Source of the DNA: Sesamum alatum
Taxonomy: Eukaryota; Streptophyta; Magnoliopsida; Lamiales; Pedaliaceae
DNA: 64,000 bases
Reading direction: 5' to 3'
Assembly: GCA_034509735.1 (NCBI GenBank)
Contig: JACGWO010000003.1
Location: 6,262,001 to 6,326,000 of the forward strand
Part shown: one piece after another, positions 9,661 to 20,704 of the stretch
How the letters are laid out: the number at the start of each line of letters is the position of its first letter
Position numbering within the stretch: the first letter of the stretch is position 1
Made by a program: the position numbers and the translations under genes
The notes under the pieces: model-generated
The model's input: the letters and a program-made list of their open reading frames with translations, nothing else
What the model was told of the DNA's origin: nothing
Database searches by the model: none

Positions 9661-11866
9661 AGCCAATAGGTTTGGCAATTTGTAACCTATCCGACAACTT
9701 GATGTGAATGTAATATTATTATGTGATGAATAAGATGAGTATTCGTCACCAATGGTACCTTCTTTGTTGCGCTCATCTTACATTTGTTAAAACGGTGTTT
9801 AACTAATATCACAACAAAGCCCACAGACCATGGATAACAACTCGTGCAGTTGGGCCACGCATTGGATGGGTGGTCATGAAACCAACTGATTAAGAGTTGG
9901 GTCTGAAACGTTCCAAGTCGAGGACCTCGAGACAGGGCATCGAGAGTCCTATTGAGACTTGCATCAAGAGTCGTGTTCATTGGATGAGTGCGGTGTTTCA
10001 TCGGCGACAGGCGTGGGACGCCTACACGGTCTTGATGGGTTGGTCGACTGGGGTCGACCCGACTGGACTGACTCGCGGGGATCATCATATGGAAGCCTTG
10101 GAGGCTTGGTCGGTATGATTGGATTCCCCGGTTCCGATAGTACGGGAATAATCCTCAGACTTGAGGAATCATGGCAGTCCCATGCACAGGACGGCTGTAT
10201 CTTGGATCTGGTGAGAGGTAATCATTCTGTAAGATGATTATCATAAGCCTTGTCCAGTGCAGTCAGAATGTGTAACGAGGACGGTGGATTCCAAGAAGAG
10301 GATCCGTCCCTGTCAGTATGTGACAGAGGTATCTCCTATGCACTCGGAGACACGTTCATGCTGTTTGAAGCTGTGGCCACAGTGGTTGGTCAAACAGGGG
10401 AATGGTTTCCTGTGTCGACGCAATGAAGCATACGTGGTCTCGAGTATTAAGCATAGATGCCTAGTCAAGGATGGGAACCGACGCCCAATTCCATACCCTA
10501 GACTAAGGCCGGGAGACGGTAGACGGAAGGATCATACCCGTACGGAATCGGCGCCTAAATGTTCACGCTAATTCACCTAGTCTCTAGTGCCATGGACCGT
10601 TGCTAGACGGCCACCCATGGTAACGGGCCCTTGTGGGACACAGGCCCAAGTCTAGCTGAGAGTGAACGTAAAGGGTCACACACACATCACCGTGGAGGTT
10701 GAGAGATCGACTTGGAGTCAATCTCGAAGGATAAAATAAGTATTTGGATTACTTAAGGGAAAGTCCATTGGATGGACGGGCCGATATTGTATCGGGCATT
10801 CATTTAATCGGTAAATTGGATTTTTGATTAAATATGGAAAGTTGAGATGTTGAGACGTTGGATCTTTTAATTGGATTAAAAGATCAACAGGAATAATTTA
10901 AGTGGACATTAAATTGGATTTAATATTGGTTTCGTCGTAATTGGATTACGATAAAACCCGGTCCGTTAAATTATACCCGAGAGGAGAAATAATTCCTAAT
11001 TTGGACTGGGAAGAAGTTGGACTTCTTTCCTTAATTAAACATGGCCGACACGCTCCCTTGGAGGAAGCAAAATCAGCCATGTTTCATGCTAGGTGGTATG
11101 TTGACTTATCTCTTTTGGAAAGAGACAAATCAACTCCAATCAAGCTCTTCCCTTTTGGTATGATTTGATCATACCATAAATTTTGGTAGGCTTGATTGAA
11201 GAATTGATGGTCATTGATTGGAATGAATCTAGACATCCTTGGATGAACCTAGACACATTTCAATAATCACATTAATTATGTATATATAGGAGTATATACA
11301 ACACCAAGCATAAGTGATTCATTATTCATCTTTTTCTAGGAAAAAGAGACAACAAAAATCCTCTCCTCTCTCTCAATTTTCGTGCTCCCTCCCTCTCTTA
11401 CACTTGTGTTCTTCACTTGATTTTGAATCAAGAAGAAGAACAAAGTAAGTTTAAGAGAACACTAATTCATAGTGTTCTTCTCTTAAACCGATTCCTTCCT
11501 AAACCCGTTCTTTTCTAGCAAGAAGAACGTGTGTTTCTTCCGGTGTGGTGTGGATCACCTTTGGAGAATCCATACGTTTGGATTTCGTGAGCATTCTGGA
11601 GAAGGAACAACGCTAGTAGCCGGGAGCATACGCTAAACAATCAAAGGTAACGGTTTATTACGGTTTGATTGATTTCATTTATATATCTATGCCCTATGTG
11701 TTTAAATATATGTTTTAATATTTACACATCCTATATCGAACGCCCGGTTGAGCACCCAAGGGTACACCCCTTGGGATTCGCGTATTTTGAATTTGATTTA
11801 AATTTACGCACTTTCCACGCTTTCTCGCTTCCCCTCGCGCTCCCGGGCGGATCCACTTGTCCTTCA
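9658..11866 (+). repeat. 3' LTR-B of B0, lacking its first bases
   Basis: Collinear with 5459-7663 and ending in the same CTTGTCCTTCA. The terminal TGTTGGAATAGGTGACCA is missing because of the internal deletion. Scattered mismatches against the 5' copy show the insertion is not very recent. Confidence 0.93.
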
Positions 11867-11890
11867 ATTACAAACGGTTGAGCACCCAAG
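11867..11890. other. Deletion scar with templated filler DNA
   Basis: ATTAC (11867-11871) is B0's right target duplication, followed by three bases that still match A1's leader. Then 16 bases (11875-11890) are identical to LTR-B 11745-11760, about 130 bp away. A truncated LTR-A begins at 11891. This pattern is typical of double-strand break repair with copying from a nearby template. The deletion removed A1's upstream part and most of A2's 3' LTR. Confidence 0.75.
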
Positions 11891-12011
11891 TATTGCCATA
11901 TGAATTTTCACTTCTTTATTCATAAATATTTTTATCAAAATACCAAAAATTCTCTAGACATAGATTACATATTCCTGCCAAAATTGGCTTACATGGTCAC
12001 CTATTCTAACA
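11891..12011 (-). repeat. 3' LTR-A remnant of A2
   Basis: Reverse complement of the first 121 bases of LTR-A, ending in ...GGTCACCTATTCTAACA at 12011. The rest was removed at the scar ending at 11890. Confidence 0.92.
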
Positions 12012-12021
12012 ATCTCCCACT
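12012..12021 (-). promoter_or_regulatory. Polypurine tract of A2
   Basis: On the minus strand AGTGGGAGAT lies directly against the LTR start. It primes plus-strand DNA synthesis during reverse transcription. The same tract is at 23999-24008 (B1), 38587-38596 (B2) and 49808-49817 (C1). Confidence 0.85.
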
Positions 12022-12027
12022 TGACCT

Positions 12028-14037
12028 TTAAAGCCTATTGCCCATATGCTTAATCCCCATTTTCTCAAGATGTTGCGTATGATCGCTCTGCGACATAGAC
12101 TTTGTCAGCGGGTCTGCTGTGTTGTCTGCCGAGTTGACTCGGTCCATCCGGACGTCACCTCTTCCTACCATTTCTCTAAGAAGATGGTAGCGTCTAAGAA
12201 TGTGTTTGGAGTGGTAATGAGATCTCGGTTCCTTTGCTTGCGCTATAGCGCCGTTGTTATCACAGAAGATGACAACAGGCTCGGCGATGCTAGGCACCAC
12301 ACCCAACTCTTGGATGTAGTTTCTCATCCAAACCGCTTCCTTAGCAGCTTCTGAAGCTGCTATGTATTCAGCCTCTGTAGTGGAGTCAGCAATGGTTGCT
12401 TGTTTGGAACTTTTCCAAGCTACTACTCCTCCATTGAATTTGAATACGTAACCCGATTGAGACTTGGCATCATCGTCATCAGACTGGAAGCTAGCGTCGC
12501 TAAAGCCTTCCAGAATTAGTTCTCCATTGCCATAGACTAGGAACATGTCCTTAGTCCTCCATAGGTACTTAAGGATGCCCTTAACAGCATTCCAATGTGC
12601 CTCTCCTGCGCACGACTGATATCTGCTTGTCACGCTCAAAGCGTATGCAATGTCAGGCCTAGTGCAGTGGACCGCATATTGTATGCTACCTACGGCAGAA
12701 GCATAGGGAATGACCTTCATCCTTTCAAGTTCCTTATCAGTTTGTGGGGACTGTTTCTTGGATAACTTGATCCCATGCCTCATTGGAAGGAATCCTCGTT
12801 TGGAGTTGTCCATTCGATATCTCTTTAGGACTTTCTCCATATACGAATTTTGAGTGAGTCCTAACATCCTTTTAGATCTGTCCCTGACAATCTGGATGCC
12901 TAGGATGTAGGAGGCTTCACCCAAGTCCTTCATGGAAAACTAGGTTGACAACCATGCTTTTGTGTTTCCTACCATTCTAACATCATTACCAATGAGCAGA
13001 ATGTCATCCACATAAAGCACTAGGAACACTATTGAGCTCCCACTGACCTTCTTGTATACACAAGGGTCGGATTCGTTTTTGATGAAGTCATAACCCCGTA
13101 TTACTTCATCAAAGCGAATGTTCCAACTTCGGGAGGCTTGTTTGAGGCCATAGATGGACTTCTGGAGACGACAGACTTTCTGCTCTTCTCCAGTGATCGT
13201 GAAGCCCTGCGGCTGATCCATATAGATCTCTTCTTCAACGAAACCGTTGAGGAAGGCCGTTTTCACGTCCATCTGCCATATCTCATAGTCATACCATGCT
13301 GCTATGGCGAGCAGAATCCGAATGGACTTAACCATGGCTACTGGCGAGTAGGTATCCTCAAAATCGACCCCGGGTCGTTGAGTGTATCCCTTAGCTACAA
13401 GCCTAGCCTTAAAGGTTGTGACTTCTCCATCAACGCCAAGTTTGCGCTTGTAGACCCACTTACAGCCGACTGGCTTAACACCTTTCGGTGGATCTATAAG
13501 ACTCCAAAACTTGGTTCTCGCTCATGGAGTCCATTTCGGATTTCATGGCCTCAAGCCATTTCCCGGAGTCGATGTCAGACATCGCTTCTCCATACGTCTT
13601 AGGATCGTTACCCAAAAGATCGGTCGCACCTAGAAAGCCATATCTTATTGGAGGTCTGGACTCTCTAGTGGACCTACGGAGAACGGGAACATCAGTGGTG
13701 ATTGTGGGCGCTGACTGTATCGGAGCCGGCGGTTCAGGAACCGGGGCTGGCTGTTCCTAAGGCCGTCCTTCATGCCTAGCATGTTGGACTTCTCGAGGTT
13801 GATCAGCCCTTCGGCTGTTAATCCTGAATCCTCTAAGTGAGGGTTCCGCGGCCTCCTCTGATGGCTGGATTCCATCACTTGATTCCTCAAGAATCAGCTC
13901 ATCAGGTTGGATATCCTCCGGGAAGCCTTGCTCCAAGAATACTGCATTTCTTGAAACAAACACCTTTTGTTCCAAGGGGTCATAAAAGTAATAACCCGCA
14001 GTTTCTTTAGGGTATCCAACGAACCTGCATAAGCTAG
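12028..14037 (-). pseudogene. A2 pol, C-terminal half: linker, reverse transcriptase, RNase H
   Basis: Read right to left, this holds the linker (13975-13645), the reverse transcriptase (from about 13505, with QMDVKTAFLNG, SIYGLKQASRSW and the catalytic YVDD in LYVDDILLIG) and a complete RNase H (12933-12028). RNase H keeps SDASFQ, TEAEYIA, CDNNGAI and NTADPLTK, which carry the expected acidic residues, and ends just before the polypurine tract. Lesions: frameshift near 13757, an extra base near 13508 and an in-frame TAG at 12937-12939 between RT and RNase H. The CACTA transposon separates it from integrase. Confidence 0.9.
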
Positions 14038-14062
14038 CACTACAGGAAAATCTGCCTTTAGC
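14038..14062 (+). repeat. Left terminal inverted repeat of CACTA
   Basis: Begins CACTACAGGAAAATCTGC. It pairs with 17641-17665, with about three mismatches over 25 bases. Confidence 0.92.
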
Positions 14063-14540
14063 TACAATGCTGAAATCGTAGCAAATGGACGAAATTCATA
14101 GCAAATAGGCTTTTGCTACGATTTTGCTACGAATTTTGGGCGTAGGGACGAAGGGCGTAGCTAATGCTTTGCTACGCACAAAATTCGTGGCAAAAAGTTA
14201 TTTGCTACGAAAAATTTGCTTTTATCACGATAGCATATGCGTAGCAAAAGAATGGCTTTTGTTACAGTCTTTTGCTTCGCTTTACCAGCCGTAGCCATTA
14301 TATGACATTTGCTACGAGAAAATAGCTTTCGTTACGATTTCAAATCCGTTGCAAAAACACATGCTTTTGCTACGCCTATCGAATTGTAGCCATTAATAGG
14401 AGCATTTCCACGAAAAAATATCTTTTGTTACGATATCAAATTCGTTGCAAAAAGAATAAGAAAAATTATAAGCTTTCCCTACGGAGCTCTATTTGTAGCA
14501 ATAACATCTTAGACTTTTACTACAACCATTTTCCCGTAGT
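14063..14540. repeat. Left subterminal repeats of CACTA
   Basis: Many copies in both orientations of a motif near TTTGCTACGA / TCGTAGCAAA, for example around 14078, 14113, 14205, 14238, 14310 and 14367. In maize Spm, subterminal repeats bind TnpA; a similar role here is inference. Confidence 0.75.
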
Positions 14541-14671
14541 AATAGAAGTAAAATTTGATTTTGTATTTAACTAATATATTTGTAATATCAAACAACACAA
14601 TTAGCTAGTCAACGTGCATCTTGCACATATTACAACTAATATATTTGCAATATTAGTAACTAACAAAAGAG

Positions 14672-14923
14672 TAGCATCTTCCAATTCCACCATGTACAAA
14701 CCCTTACAACTAGCTACATATTTGTGCAAATGACATTACACAATTCTACCATAGTCATGAGATATCACAAGCAAAAACCTCAAAGTTGCATACTAGATAG
14801 CATCTTCCAATTCCATCATGTACAAACCCTTACTACTAACTATATAATTGTGCAAATGACATTACACAATTCTTAACCATAGTCATTAGATCACAAGCAA
14901 AAACCTCAAAGTTGCATACTAGA
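14672..14923. repeat. Two tandem copies of a 126-bp unit inside CACTA
   Basis: Unit 1 starts at 14672 and unit 2 at 14798; both begin TAGCATCTTCCAATTCCA and end GTTGCATACTAGA. They lie just downstream of the stop codon of the minus-strand gene, so probably in its 3' untranslated region. Confidence 0.8.
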
Positions 14924-14968
14924 ATGCAAACATACATACGGTAGACAAAAGGTAGCTGCTCATCTTGT

Positions 14969-15904
14969 TCAAATTTCCATAACCTGAAATATATAACCAT
15001 AAAATCCATAAATAAAAGTAATATGAAAAAGTGTACAAATTTGCATGTTAAAAGGAAAGAGACATTTTCTTACGTTCACAAACTCCCAATAAACACATTT
15101 GTTAACAGCTTCTCCAATCGTAGTAACATCTTTACTCGGGGCCTGTAACTTCTCATTAGGAATGTAAACATTCCCAATATACACCCTCACAAATCCAGGT
15201 GGAACTCCCTCTTGGCCAATCGTACCAACAACAACACCTTCAGCAACTATTTTTTTGGGTATTTGATGACAGAATAAATGAACTCGTGCCCCAATCTGCA
15301 TTTAAAATAATCCGATAATAATTTGATCATCTTTAGTACATTAATACTGAGCTTTTACACATTTATTCTTCAAAGACCCTTTCAAAGTAATATACTTACA
15401 TTAAAAGTCTTAGTAGAATCAACAATAAGTTTTCCTTTTTTAGCTCTTTCATCAACCACCTGCATTAAATGAAACATAAAAATTAAAGCAATAGAGAGAT
15501 TTGATTGAAGAAAAAGATAACATTTAATTACGTACTTGATGAGTTGTTGCTGGTAACATAGAAGACATTGTAGGGAGCTGGCTTATGAGATCTTCCAACT
15601 TTTGGCTTAGTGATGCTACCTTCTCCTTCTCCAACTTCAACTGCTCTTTCTCTTTAATAAATTCATCTTGCATTTGTTTCATTTTTTCTCTTTCCTCCAT
15701 AAGTCCATCCTTAAGCATTTTTAATTCTTCTTTCTCGTGTACAAAACTCATGGATGCAATTACATTTTCAATTTTTCGCTTCTCTGCTTTTCCTGTCAAT
15801 TTTTTGTATTTCTCCTCTCCCATTGCATTCTTAAAAATTTCCTCCTTAAACTCTTTGTTTCTTTCTGACTCAGGCTTCTTAGATAGCTCTCTATTGAAAT
15901 GTGT
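14969..15904 (-). CDS. CACTA accessory protein (TNP1/TnpA-like), spliced C-terminal part
   Basis: Four exons can be read on the minus strand: 15904-15536 (123 codons), 15459-15400 (20), 15295-15074 (74) and 14983-14969 (4 codons plus TGA). All junctions keep codon phase 0 and have GT donors (GTACGT, GTAAGT, GTAAGA) and AG acceptors. The first exon encodes a lysine- and glutamate-rich helix that should form a coiled coil (MGEEKYKKL to LEDLISQLP). The third encodes a compact domain (GARVHLFCHQ, VVAEGVVVG, FVRVYIGNVYIP) like the C-terminal domain commonly found on plant En/Spm accessory proteins. Exon 1 starts at a splice acceptor, so upstream exons must exist or have been lost. DNA-binding at subterminal repeats is inferred from the family. 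Confidence 0.65.
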
Positions 15905-16005
15905 CTGAAGAAAAGTATAACATTATACAAATGAATGAAATTTTGTTTATACTATTGTAGAAAATTCCAGAATTGCAAAAAAAAAAACTGTATTTTTGTC
16001 AACAA

Positions 16006-16315
16006 AACTGCAGCACTAAATTCTGCAGACAGAAAAATGGTTTTCTGCAGCAAAAAACCATTTTTCTGTGCATTAAAATAGAAGGTTTCTGCAGAATTTT
16101 CTGCTACAGTTTTTCTGCACAGAAATGCTGTTTTTTTCTGCAAAGAAACTGTGCATTTCTCTGCAGAAAAACTGCAGCATAAATTCTGCAAACAGACTCT
16201 GTTTTTCTGCACAGAAAACTATTTTTATCTGCAGAAAAACAGAAGGTTTCTGCAGAATTTTGTGCAACAGTTTTTCTGCACAGAAATGCAGTTTTTTCTG
16301 TAGAAACAGAAACTT
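16006..16315. repeat. Palindrome-rich TTTCTGCAGAAA array inside CACTA
   Basis: Two units of about 164 bp (from 16006 and 16170), each beginning AACTGCAGCA. Both are packed with overlapping inverted motifs such as TTTCTGCAGAA, TTTTCTGCACAGAAA and CTGCAGAAAAACTGCAG. The array lies upstream of the recognised exons, probably in an intron. Strand-symmetric composition makes reading frames open on both strands; I do not regard them as genes. Confidence 0.75.
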
Positions 16316-16319
16316 ATGA

Positions 16320-17400
16320 ATACGGTAATTGCATATGGATTAGAAATGAAAGAACCTCTGTGAAGGACTATTATTAGGGAATCAGGATGAGAATCAGAGA
16401 AGTTTTTAATAAGTAATTAACTAAAAGGAATGAACATTAACAACTCACTAGAAGTCAACATCTCAACCGAAATTACTTATTAAGTCACTTAGCATATACA
16501 TTACATTGTTACATACAAGACACAAAACCAATCATCACTGAATCTTCTGCATAAATTCCTCTGCCAAATATAAAAGTTAAACTGACAAATGGTGAAGATT
16601 TTTACATCATCATCATCGAATGAACTACTTTGCTGTCTCATTCATAAGCATCAAAATGAAATGAGGAATTTCTGAAAGGGGAAAAAATATACACTAAAAA
16701 ATCTGCAGCATTATCCATTTCATCACAATAAAAAATCATGGTAGCATCGACTGAAAAAGTAAGTTCTTGTCACAAACAAAAAAAAAAAAAAATGAAACAG
16801 AGAGGAAGACAAACCAAATTTTTGTTGTCCTCAAACTAATCCATCAGTGTGCATCCGCCTAAACAAAACAAGGAAAAGCAAAAACTCTCAAGAATCATAC
16901 ATTACACAGTTTCTAACAGTTGAGCTTGAACATGCATTTGCCCAAATAAAATTCAAAATGAAGTGCCATAATCGAGTGAATAGTGTGTGATTTTCAGCTC
17001 AAGAAAGCCATAAAAGTTAGAGAATACTTGGGTTTTCTTCAATTTTGAGCTCAATCGAAGTTCGAAGTCCCGCGGTTTCTCGAACAACTGAGCGCTCTTC
17101 TTCAAATAACTGGGATGGCCTTCTCGAACAACTGAGGTGGGACAATAATACGAAGAGTTTGAAGCCTAATTTTTGCTAACAATGGAGGAGGGATGCTGTC
17201 GATCTGCGAGGAAGAAACATCGAGATAGAGGAGGGTTTTTTAGGTGAGGTTTTCAAAGTGATATTTCTGAAATGGAGGAGGATGAATTAAATGTGTTTAT
17301 GAAATGGAGGAGTTCTTTTCTTATCGTTTTTGTCTGAAACAAATTCAGATTTTTTTTTTATTTTTTAATTTTTTTTTGCTTAATGTAAATGGAGGGAAAT
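16320..17400 (-). other. Upstream part of CACTA, no gene recognised
   Basis: AT-rich sequence that should hold the start of the accessory gene. The stretch 17030-17330 is less AT-rich and looks like a possible first exon or 5' untranslated region read on the minus strand, but no convincing coding frame or splice chain could be followed. Confidence 0.4.
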
Positions 17401-17640
17401 AATTCATTTTGGCTCCAATTTTTTTCCCTACAACAAACAATTATCAGTAGCAAAAAGGCAAAACGCTGTCGTTTTACTCACTATATTTTGTTATATCAGA
17501 CGATTTTTTTAGTAACAAACAAAATTCGTAGCCAAAAATTAAAACGACGCCGTTTTGCTTTAACTTTTTGCTACAAAATAAAATTCGTAGTAAAAAGTTT
17601 CTTTTACTACGAGATTTCAGGCGTAGCCAAAAATTTTGTA
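17401..17640. repeat. Right subterminal repeats of CACTA
   Basis: Contains several copies of the left-end motif (for example AATTCGTAGC near 17523 and 17583, TTGCTACAAA near 17568, TTTACTACGA near 17604), giving the two-ended arrangement known for CACTA elements. Confidence 0.7.
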
Positions 17641-17665
17641 GCAAAAAGCAGATTTGCCTGTAGTG
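17641..17665 (-). repeat. Right terminal inverted repeat of CACTA
   Basis: Ends CAGATTTGCCTGTAGTG, the inverse of the left end, and is followed by TAG (17666-17668). Confidence 0.92.
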
Positions 17666-17668
17666 TAG

Positions 17669-19712
17669 ACCTAGATTCTAATTTATCTTCCACTAACCTC
17701 TTGACGTATGCGGGGCTACCCCACACTTACAAGTAGTTGTAGGATGCAGGCTTGTCGTGTCATATCTCATATGGCATTTGGGTCAATGCACTAGTAGGCG
17801 CTAAATTCAATAATTTGGCCGCCGTTTCTAGTGCATAGCCCCAAAACGATAAGGGCAATTTGGTAAAGCTCATCATGGACCGAACCATGTCCAACAGGGT
17901 TCGATTCCTCCTTTCAGAGACACCATTTAACTGTGGTGTTCCTGGAGGTGTCCATTCTGATATTATACCATGTTCTTTTAGATAATCTAGGAACTCCGTA
18001 CTAAGGTACTCACCGCCTCGGTCCGACCGAAGGACTTTAATTTTGCAGTTGGTTTGGTTCTCCACTTCAAGTCTGCATTCTTTAAACCTCTCAAGAGCTT
18101 CAGACTTGTACCTCATCAGGTGAACATAACCATACCGCGAATGATCATCGGTGAAGGTTATGAAGTAGGAGAACCCACCTCGGGCCTGCGTCCTTAGTGG
18201 TCCACATACGTCTGTATGGACCAAGTCCAACAGACCTGTGGCAAGCCTGCTTTGTCCTACAAAGGGCTTCTTGGTCATTTACCCTCTTAGACAGGACTCA
18301 CAAGTTGGTAGATCGCTCAAGTCCCCAACCTCTAGGTTCTTTGAGTCTACCAACCTTTTCATCCTATCTTGGGATATGTGACCTAGCCTAGCATGCCAAA
18401 GACGTGCGTTCCTGTTATTATCTAATTTTCGTTTGTGTTGTGCATTGAGGACGAAATTCGTTTGTCGCAAGATATAGAGTCCGTTATGCAATGTACCAAG
18501 TAGATGAGCAATTCCACACCTCATCAAATAAAAGCAATTTTTATTGATTCTAAATTCATAACCACTGTTGTCCAACAATGGAATGGAAATGATGTTTTTA
18601 ATCATACTGGGTACAAAATAAACTTGCTCTAAATCTATGCTAATACTATCACTAATCACTAGAGTGGCGGATCCTACTGCTTCTGCCGAGATGGCCTTGC
18701 CATTCCCAAGCTTCAGGATCATGTCCCCGCTACCCAGTTTTCTGCTTCTTTTCAACACCTGCAAGTCATTGCAAATGTGAGCTCCACAGCCGGTATCTAA
18801 TACCCAAGAGGCAGAACTAGTGACCATATTAATCTCAATCACATATATACCTTGGTTCGAGAAGAGTTTGGGGCACTCTATCTTCCAATGCCCTTTCTCA
18901 CGGCAGTTGATACATATGTCATATGCCTTCGACTGTTGCTTGGAGACAACCTTTCCCTTTCCTTTGCCTTTCCCGTCTTTGGCAATGGGAACACTCTTAG
19001 TGTTCGTAGCTGCTTTGACGACCTTTCCCTTCCCTTTCTTCTTCTTCCAACGTCCGGCACCCTTGCCTTTCGTATTAGAAGTCGAAGCACCTCCAAACAA
19101 TACCGAAGGCGTGGACTTCTTAGTCGTTGCCTCGTATTTCACCAACATATTGATCAACTCATGAATGCCCTTCTCAAGTGCGTTCATGTTGTAGTTGACG
19201 ATAAATTGGTCAAAGGAGGGTGGGAGTGACTGAAGGATCACATCTATGTATGTTTCATTATCGAGACCTGCCTTTAGGTCCTCGAGCTTTTCCACCAGGG
19301 TAAGCATTTTAACCCCGTGTTCTTGTACAGAGGATCCTTCTGTCATTTTTGTTCTAAAGAACGCCTTGGTAGCGACATACCTAGTATGCCGGTCCGAGAC
19401 TGCATAGCAATCCTTAAGGCGAGCCATAATGGAAGGGACATCATCTAGCCTTTCATATTGCTTCTGAATCTCATTGGTCATCGAAGCAAGTATGATGCTA
19501 CGGACTTTCCGGTTATCCTTATGCCAAGTCTCGAACGTCTCACGTTCTTCTAGTGTGGATCCTTCCGGTAAGGTCCTAGGGAGAGGCTCGTCCATGACGT
19601 AGCCTTAGTTCTCGTAATCTAGGACATTCCTGAGATTGCGCAACCAGTCACTGTAGTTTGTTCCATTTAATTTGTTTGTCTCAAGAATGGTGGAAAGTAG
19701 GTTCTTAGACAT
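17669..19712 (-). pseudogene. A2 gag-protease-integrase, one long frame with early stop
   Basis: The Gag start is at 19712. An in-frame TAA at 19605-19607 (CAA in A1 and A3) interrupts Gag at about codon 36. After that the frame is open for over 430 codons: Gag, zinc knuckle (CINCREKGHWKIECP), protease (WVLDTGCGAHI), the integrase zinc region and CESCLRG. A second stop at 18279-18281 (GGG to TAA change, LRG*) precedes the DDE core (18278-17760). This copy shows that gag and pol are a single reading frame in family A, with no programmed frameshift. Confidence 0.9.
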
Positions 19713-20704
19713 TTTAAAATCTACATTTTAGGAAACAGCGCGCAATCAGCAGAAAATAAAAGATGGTGGTTTGATAAAATAATTAAATGCATGGACTTTA
19801 GTCATTTAATCCTCCCACTATTTATACGAAAACACGGTACTCTCAAACGTGATTTTCGGAAAATCCTTTCCAAGTGGGCTTGGGATCCACAGTGATTTTT
19901 CCCATACTCCGTTTTTACGATTCGCATGGAAAAGATCCTATGGGAGGTATTCCATACCATTCTCGTTCCACGAGATTTCCAAGATTATTGCCTCACCCTT
20001 TCACATGATCCCGAGAACTCCAAGCGAATCATGTTAATTGGGCGTTAGACCCAACCCAATCGACCGAGCCACAGACCCACTGGTACCCCCACGACTCGTG
20101 AGACAGGTAGCAGCAGCCCGTTTTTCGTTCATGACATAGTGCAGCTTCCTTTAAGTACAATAACGTGCCACGACTCGTGAGACCACGCTATTGACCCAAA
20201 GCAGCTTCCTCACTATGCCATGGATTGGAAGGCATGGACAAACTCCTAGAGTTTATGTCCACTTTGTCTAGGGTCTAATATTTTGACATTGGTCCAACCA
20301 ATGTGAGAGTAGGAAATGACCGAGATCTCAAATAAATAAATATCTACACATACATCCATAATGCGTAAATAAACCATCCATAGCAGTTATATGATAAATA
20401 AACAACCCATTCATCCATCATCATAACCACATGCAAAATTAAAGCCTAGCACACCCCTGTTGGATGATCACGAGCCCGAATCCTATGCGACCCACTGAGC
20501 CCGAAGTGGATCTATGGTCAATCTAGGGTTGGTCCTATACTATTACATTAATAGTAACCCAATCATCATGCTGATGGGCCTTGGTCTCTTTTCTCTTTCT
20601 TCACTTCATGAAAAACTCCAAGGGACCTCCCGTCTGGGCTCTCCATGTGGTCCTTCCTTCTTCTCGACCAATTACAAAAATAGAAACCTCACTCCTAGTC
20701 TACT
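19713..20704 (-). other. A2 leader, gag-proximal part
   Basis: Non-coding leader, collinear with A1 and A3. It is interrupted at 20704 by B1; CTACT (20700-20704) is the target duplication. The rest of the leader is at 31627-32505. Confidence 0.88.
19818..20183 (-). promoter_or_regulatory. A2 leader module: duplicated near-palindrome plus TATA box
   Basis: On the minus strand GTCTCACGAGTCGTGG is exact at 20168-20183 and 20089-20104 (79 bp apart). TATAAATAG is at 19818-19826, about 105 bp upstream of the gag ATG. Confidence 0.65.

Larger units (their letters stand above)
5441..11866 (+). mobile_element. Ty1/copia element B0, internally deleted derivative
   Basis: A plus-strand family B insertion with both outer ends intact and target duplication ATTAC at 5436-5440 and 11867-11871. 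It has a full 5' LTR, primer site and leader, then only about 68 codons of gag joined directly to a 3' LTR that lacks its first 18 or so bases. All of pol, most of gag and the polypurine tract are missing. Because the polypurine tract is needed for transposition, the deletion probably happened after insertion. Confidence 0.93.
14038..17665 (-). mobile_element. CACTA (En/Spm-type) DNA transposon, non-autonomous
   Basis: A 3628-bp element with ends CACTACAGG...CCTGTAGTG and a 3-bp target duplication TAG (14035-14037 and 17666-17668). Excising it with one TAG restores A2 pol as read in A1 near 2455. CACTA ends plus a 3-bp duplication define the CACTA/En-Spm superfamily. It has dense subterminal repeats and one minus-strand gene of the accessory TNP1/TnpA-like kind. 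I found no DDE transposase (TNPD/TNP2-like) frame, so it probably depends on a relative. Confidence 0.95.

Noticed and set aside
14672..14923. Possible CRISPR-like or satellite array
   Set aside because: Only two tandem copies of a 126-bp unit without spacers, in a plant transposon; simple tandem duplication.
15952..16319. Several overlapping frames on both strands inside CACTA
   Set aside because: The palindromic TTTCTGCAGAAA array is open on both strands; residues are repetitive Cys/Phe/Gln and show no domain.
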